The notes under the pieces: generated by a model | What the model was told of the DNA's origin: nothing | Seen by the model: only the letters and a program-made list of their open reading frames with translations | Database searches by the model: none | Assembly: GCA_964528445.1 (NCBI GenBank) | Contig: CAZGSL010000001.1 | Span: forward strand, 62,001-126,000 | Origin: JAXHMM01 sp964528445 | Lineage (GTDB): Bacteria; Bacteroidota; Rhodothermia; Balneolales; Balneolaceae | Reading direction: 5' to 3' | Length of the DNA stretch: 64,000 nt | Program-made: the position numbers and the translations under genes | Shown here: positions 60,460 to 64,000 of the stretch, one piece after another | How positions within the stretch are numbered: the stretch's first letter is position 1 | Layout: each line of letters begins with the position of its first letter

Positions 60460-62568
60460 TTAGTTATCCGGTTCTGATGCTCCGGACTCTTGGGATTGCA
60501 GTCGAAGAATGTCGAATTTCTCGATTTCGGTATCGAGGGTAAGATCGTTGTAGGAGAGGACGGTAATCTCGGGAATGACGGATACCAGGAAGTCATAGAG
60601 CGCCGGACGCAGCACCGGGGAAGTCAGCAGGATGGGATCGTGTCCCTTGCTGATCATCTCCTCGAAGATGTTGGAGGCCTTCACATAGAGTTTTTCCACG
60701 GTGTCCGGCGCGAAGCCCAGGGTGTTGGGATTCAGCTTGCCGTCTTGTGCCTGGTTGATCAGGTGCGACTCAAGGGAGGATTCCATTACGGAGACCGTCA
60801 CCCGTCCCTCCTCGTCGCGATACTGGCGTGTTATGGTGGCGGAGAGTGCGGAACGCACATATTCGGTCAGCACGTCCGGATTCTGGGTTTGAGACTGGTG
60901 GTCGGCCAGGGTCTCCAGGATGGTGTTGAGGTCCCGTATGGGTACCTGCTCCTTAAGCAGGCGCTTCAGCACTTTCTGTATGTCTCCCAGTTTCATCACA
61001 TCGGGAATCAGCTCCTCCACCACCGCCGGCGAAGTCTGTTTGAGGTTCTCCACAAGCTGCTTGACCATCTGCCGGTCGAGAAGGTCGTGTGCGTTTCGCT
61101 TGATAATCTCCATGAAATGGGTGGTGATAACCGCCCCCGCCTCGATGACAGAAAGCCCGTAACGTTCGGCCTCCGTCTTGTTGCGGTCGCTGACCCACAC
61201 GGCATCCATGCCGAAGGTGGGATCCTTGGTTTTAACGCCCTGCAGCTTGATATCGAAATCGGCGGGCAGAAGGGCCAGGTGGTATTCCGGCAGGAGGTCT
61301 CCCTCCCCCTTGACAATTCCCCGCATCTTGATCAGGTAGTCGTTGGACTTGAGCTGCACGTTGTCGCGAATTCGTATGGGGGGAACCAGGATGCCCAGCT
61401 CGATGGCCATCTGTTTTCGCAGGGAAGCCATGCGGTCCAGCAGGTCCCCGTCCTGTTCGGGATCCACCAGGGGAATGAGGCTGTACCCGATTTCCAGTTC
61501 CAGGGTGTCCATCAGCAGGTAGCGTTCCACCTGGTCGATCTCTCCCTCCTGGACCGACTCTTCTTCTCTCTCCAGCGCCTCCACTTCCATCTGGTTGTTC
61601 TTTTTGTTGGCGAAGAAGAGCAGCAGGCCCGAGAGCGTCCAGAATGGGATGACCGGCATTCCGGGCAGCACTCCCATGATAAAGATGAACACACCCGCTA
61701 TGGCAATGACCTTGGGGCTTCCGAAGAGCTGGTTGGTGATTTCAACACTGAGATTGTTCTCCGAAGCGGCACGGGTTACGATGATGCCGGAGGCGGTGGA
61801 GATCAGCAGGGCGGGTATCTGGGTGACCAGGCCGTCCCCCACCGTCAGGAGCGTATATTGCGCGGCGGCTTCGGAGATGGCCATTCCCTGCTGCATCGTC
61901 CCGATGACCAGTCCCCCGATCACGTTGATAAAGGTAATAAGCAGTCCGGCGATAACGTCGCCCCGTACAAACTTGCTGGCCCCGTCCATGGCCCCGTAGA
62001 AATCGCTCTCGCGGGCGATCTCCTCCCGCCGGTCCCGGGCCTCCTCGTCCGTAATAAGGCCGGCACCCAGGTCGGCGTCGATGGCCATCTGCTTGCCCGG
62101 CATGGCGTCGAGGGTAAACCGGGCGGAGACCTCAGCGATGCGGGTGGCCCCTTTGGTGATGACCACAAAGTTGATAATGATCAGCACCGCGAAAATGATG
62201 ATCCCGATGACGTAGTTCCCCTGGACCACGAAGCTGCCGAACGCGTCGATCAGGTTCCCGGCGTATCCCTCGCTCAGGATCAGGCGGGTGGAGGCCACGT
62301 TCAGGGCGAGCCGAAAGAGGGTGAGAATGAGCAGCATGCCCGGAAACACTGCGAACTCCAGCGGCTTGAGGGTGTAGAAGGCCACCAGCATAACCACGAT
62401 GGAGAGGGAGATGTTGCTTGCCAGCAGGAAATCCAGCACACCCGTGGGGATAGGCAGGATCATCACCATCAGGATGATGATCACGCTGGATGAGACCAGC
62501 ACATCGGTGCGCTGCATGAACAGGCTGCCGATGCTGCCGAAGCCGCTGCTGTTGTCGGGAGTACTCAT
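60460..62568 (-). CDS. flhA: Flagellar export gate protein FlhA
   Basis: Nonameric export-gate ring and ion-driven motor of the type III system, 702 aa. Eight membrane helices lie in the first half (VLVSSSVIIILMVMILPIPT onwards). The conserved FHIPEP region is seen as GATRIAEVSARFTLDAMPGK and QMAIDADLGAGLITDEEARD with REEIARESDFYGAMDGASKF. The cytoplasmic half includes VREALE-like DVLTEYVRSALSATITRQYR. Length matches the family (about 690-700). It lies 3 bp after flhB and 9 bp before flhF. Confidence 0.97.
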   Translation of the reverse strand: MSTPDNSSGFGSIGSLFMQRTDVLVSSSVIIILMVMILPIPTGVLDFLLASNISLSIVVMLVAFYTLKPLEFAVFPGMLLILTLFRLALNVASTRLILSEGYAGNLIDAFGSFVVQGNYVIGIIIFAVLIIINFVVITKGATRIAEVSARFTLDAMPGKQMAIDADLGAGLITDEEARDRREEIARESDFYGAMDGASKFVRGDVIAGLLITFINVIGGLVIGTMQQGMAISEAAAQYTLLTVGDGLVTQIPALLISTASGIIVTRAASENNLSVEITNQLFGSPKVIAIAGVFIFIMGVLPGMPVIPFWTLSGLLLFFANKKNNQMEVEALEREEESVQEGEIDQVERYLLMDTLELEIGYSLIPLVDPEQDGDLLDRMASLRKQMAIELGILVPPIRIRDNVQLKSNDYLIKMRGIVKGEGDLLPEYHLALLPADFDIKLQGVKTKDPTFGMDAVWVSDRNKTEAERYGLSVIEAGAVITTHFMEIIKRNAHDLLDRQMVKQLVENLKQTSPAVVEELIPDVMKLGDIQKVLKRLLKEQVPIRDLNTILETLADHQSQTQNPDVLTEYVRSALSATITRQYRDEEGRVTVSVMESSLESHLINQAQDGKLNPNTLGFAPDTVEKLYVKASNIFEEMISKGHDPILLTSPVLRPALYDFLVSVIPEITVLSYNDLTLDTEIEKFDILRLQSQESGASEPDN

Positions 62569-62571
62569 GTT

Positions 62572-63645
62572 TCAGATAATCTTGTCGTCCTTGAGACGGT
62601 AGACGTAGGCCAGGATTTCGGCCACCGCCCGGTAAAGTTCCGGCGGAACAAACTGCTCCTCCTCTGATGAAGCGTACAAAGCCCGTGCCACAGGTGGGTT
62701 TTCGATGACCGGAACGTCGTATTTTTCGGCGTACTCCCTGATTTTGAGGGCGCGTTTTCGCATTCCCTTCGCCCTTACCAGGGGCGCCTCGTTGGTTCCC
62801 GGATCGTACGCCAGGGCCACCGCGTAGTGTACCGGGTTGGTCACCACCACGTCGGAGGAGAGGACGGCATGGTCCAAACGCTTGCTCTGTGCGATGCTGA
62901 GGGCCTTCTCCCGGCGTTTGCTTTTCATATGCGGGTCGCCCTCCATCTGCTTGTACTCGTCCTTTACCTCCTGCTTGGTCATCCGAAGTTCCTTGTGATG
63001 CTGGTAGCGCGTCCACGCGGCATCCATGATGGAGAGAATGACAAGCGCGGCGAGGATCCGGTTGACGATGAGGAGGATATATTTTCCGGATTGGGAAATA
63101 ATTTCTCCCAGCGGCAGGATCAGGAACGAGGTGATGTTGTCGATTTCGGTGCGAAGCGTAAACCAGATAATCAGTCCAACGATGAAAATCTTGCTGAATC
63201 CCTTCACCATCTCCACGAGCCCCCGCATCGAAAAGATCTTCTTGAATCCCTTCTGGGGATTGATCCGGCTGGTCTTGGGTTCCAGCACCTTGGTCGCGAA
63301 GACCACCCCGGTCTGCCCCACATTGGCGACGATCGCCATGGCGAAGAGGGCGATCAGGACCGGCCCCAGGATTTCCAGGGAGTACCACCCGGCCATCATC
63401 AGGTATTCGATGGCGTTGTCCCGGTTGTCGAAGGCGGCGGCGGAATTCAGGAAAAAGGTCTCGAAGAGGGTTTCGAGCCGGGAATACATCCATCCTCCGA
63501 ACTGCAGCGTCACGACGGTGGCGATGACCATCAGGAGCACCGAGGATATTTCCGCGCTGTGCGCGACATTCCCCTCTTCCCGCGCCTTCTTGAGCTTGTG
63601 CGGTGTGGGTTCCTCCGTGCGTTCCTGTTCGCTGTGTTCGGACAT
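62572..63645 (-). CDS. flhB: Flagellar export switch protein FlhB
   Basis: Export gate protein that switches from rod/hook to filament secretion by cleaving itself. The 357-aa protein begins SEQERTEEPTPHKLKKAREE, with four membrane helices in the middle. The cytoplasmic domain carries the cleavage site as NPVH (62827-62838) rather than the nearly universal NPTH, within VVVTNPVHYAVALAYDPGTN. KGMRKRALKIREYAEKYDVP and ENPPVARALYASSEEEQFVP follow as in other FlhB. It is the first gene of the minus-strand operon. The ATG lacks a ribosome site. Confidence 0.95.
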   Translation of the reverse strand: MSEHSEQERTEEPTPHKLKKAREEGNVAHSAEISSVLLMVIATVVTLQFGGWMYSRLETLFETFFLNSAAAFDNRDNAIEYLMMAGWYSLEILGPVLIALFAMAIVANVGQTGVVFATKVLEPKTSRINPQKGFKKIFSMRGLVEMVKGFSKIFIVGLIIWFTLRTEIDNITSFLILPLGEIISQSGKYILLIVNRILAALVILSIMDAAWTRYQHHKELRMTKQEVKDEYKQMEGDPHMKSKRREKALSIAQSKRLDHAVLSSDVVVTNPVHYAVALAYDPGTNEAPLVRAKGMRKRALKIREYAEKYDVPVIENPPVARALYASSEEEQFVPPELYRAVAEILAYVYRLKDDKII

Positions 63646-63658
63646 AGGTTGTAATACC

Positions 63659-63673
63659 GCAAAATCGATACCA
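63659..63673 (-). promoter_or_regulatory. Weak sigma-54-like match before flhB
   Basis: On the minus strand TGGTAT (63673-63668) and TTGC (63662-63659) keep GG and GC 10 bases apart, as in sigma-54 promoters. A start about 12 bases later would leave a leader of only 2-3 bases before the flhB ATG at 63645, which is awkward. This could be a chance match. Confidence 0.25.
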
Positions 63674-63736
63674 CGCGCGAAGGGAGGCGGATGGGAAGCC
63701 TCGGCGGGGACGGGCCTCCGGGCCCCCGCTCAATTT

Positions 63737-63751
63737 CTTCCGTCCGCGGGA
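63737..63751. promoter_or_regulatory. Candidate upstream activator site (dyad) for the right-edge gene
   Basis: TTCC (63737-63740) and GGAA (63748-63751) form a dyad with a 7-base centre, extended on the right to GGGAAAAG. It sits 79 bases upstream of the -24 element at 63827 and shares CGGGAAAA with the similar site before flgB. The right half lies within the 230-bp flhB/right-edge gap, which has no gene. Confidence 0.35.
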
Positions 63752-63826
63752 AAAGATTTCCACCTCTCCGTTCCATGTGTACGGGCGCGACCCCCGCTCA
63801 GACCCCTCAGGGCCGAAACAGGGTCG

Positions 63827-63841
63827 TGGCACGGAATTTGA
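63827..63841 (+). promoter_or_regulatory. Sigma-54-like promoter of the right-edge flagellar gene
   Basis: TGGCACG (63827-63833) and TTGA (63838-63841) match the sigma-54 consensus except that the -12 element has GA for GC. The promoter shares CGTGGCACGG with the flgB promoter and lies at the same distance from its ATG (49 versus 48 bases from the first T). This suggests a shared control of rod/hook genes. Confidence 0.6.
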
Positions 63842-63875
63842 ACTCCTGAAAGAAAACAAAACAGCGAAACCGTCC

Positions 63876-64000
63876 ATGATTGACCGATTCCAACATTCCA
63901 TGCAGGCTCTCAAGCTTCTGATGAGGGCCCAGGAGGTAACGGCCAACAACCTGGCCAACATGAATACCCCCGGTTTCAAGGGCGACAAACTTTTCTACCG
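63876..64000 (+). CDS. Flagellar rod/hook family protein, 5' end only (FlgF/FlgG-like)
   Basis: The ATG at 63876 opens a frame that runs off the right edge (41 full codons visible). It begins MIDRFQHSMQALKLLMRAQE and continues VTANNLANMNTPGFKGDKLF, with the NNLANxxTPGFK motif of flagellar rod and hook proteins. Rod proteins FlgF and FlgG are the most likely because FlgB, FlgC and FlgE are already present; the exact one cannot be told from the N-terminus. It is divergent from flhB with a sigma-54-like promoter 35-49 bases upstream. Confidence 0.85.
   Translation, partial: MIDRFQHSMQALKLLMRAQEVTANNLANMNTPGFKGDKLFY

Noticed and set aside
60490..62493. Plus-strand frame opposite flhA (667 aa)
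   Set aside because: Antisense to a strongly conserved export protein.
1..64000. CRISPR arrays, rRNA, transposases, prophage or defence genes
   Set aside because: None were seen on reading both strands; the only repeat of note is the palindrome at 26958-27025.

Overview
This is a GC-rich bacterial chromosome segment. It most likely comes from the Bacteroidota/Balneolota/Rhodothermota group. The evidence is a long SecA (1133 aa) with an acidic insertion and no C-terminal zinc motif, BatC/BatD/BatE aerotolerance proteins, a bacillithiol glycosyltransferase (BshA), few strong Shine-Dalgarno sequences in the housekeeping half, and acidic proteins. A flagellum is unusual in that group, and Balneolota or Rhodothermota would fit best. 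This placement is inference. No tRNA, rRNA, CRISPR array, prophage or transposase gene was seen.

Positions 1-37651 hold housekeeping and metabolic genes in short operons. On the minus strand rpmH-rnpA-yidD sit together. secA and a polyphosphate-glucokinase-like gene follow on the plus strand. Next come a membrane-anchored MurF-like ligase, a sugar-phosphate nucleotidyltransferase, a cation efflux protein, cca-ispE, glgP, a quinone-detoxification-like operon (SDR, ring-cleaving dioxygenase, esterase), an M48 protease, a trans-sulfuration enzyme and a two-lipoyl E2 acyltransferase. These are followed by panC-panD, a MacA/FtsX-permease/TolC efflux operon, a Tat-exported oxidoreductase, an M20 dipeptidase, batC-batD-batE, yebC, bshA and sucC. 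A 68-bp palindrome flanked by direct repeats lies after tolC.

Positions 36719-64000 are a flagellar locus. A PAS histidine kinase is divergent from a roughly 19-kb plus-strand operon: flgB, flgC, a small orphan, fliE-F-G-H-I-J, motE-like, fliK, flgD, a TIGR02530-like gene, flgE, motA, motB, fliL-M-N-O-P-Q-R. It converges on a minus-strand operon read flhB-flhA-flhF-flhG-small membrane protein-fliA. A third, truncated plus-strand gene (rod/hook family) starts at the right edge. The locus encodes export gate, rod, hook, C-ring and stator proteins, FlhF/FlhG placement factors and the late sigma factor. Flagellin, chemotaxis genes, a sigma-54 activator and FlgM are not in the window.

The most interesting signals are regulatory and structural. 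A near-perfect sigma-54 (-24/-12) promoter precedes flgB, and a close match precedes the right-edge gene. Both carry a similar dyad about 80 bp further upstream, which suggests one sigma-54 activator drives the flagellar genes. FliM lacks both the N-terminal CheY-binding peptide and the GGPG loop. FlhB has NPVH in place of NPTH at its self-cleavage site. Two small orphan proteins sit inside the flagellar operons.
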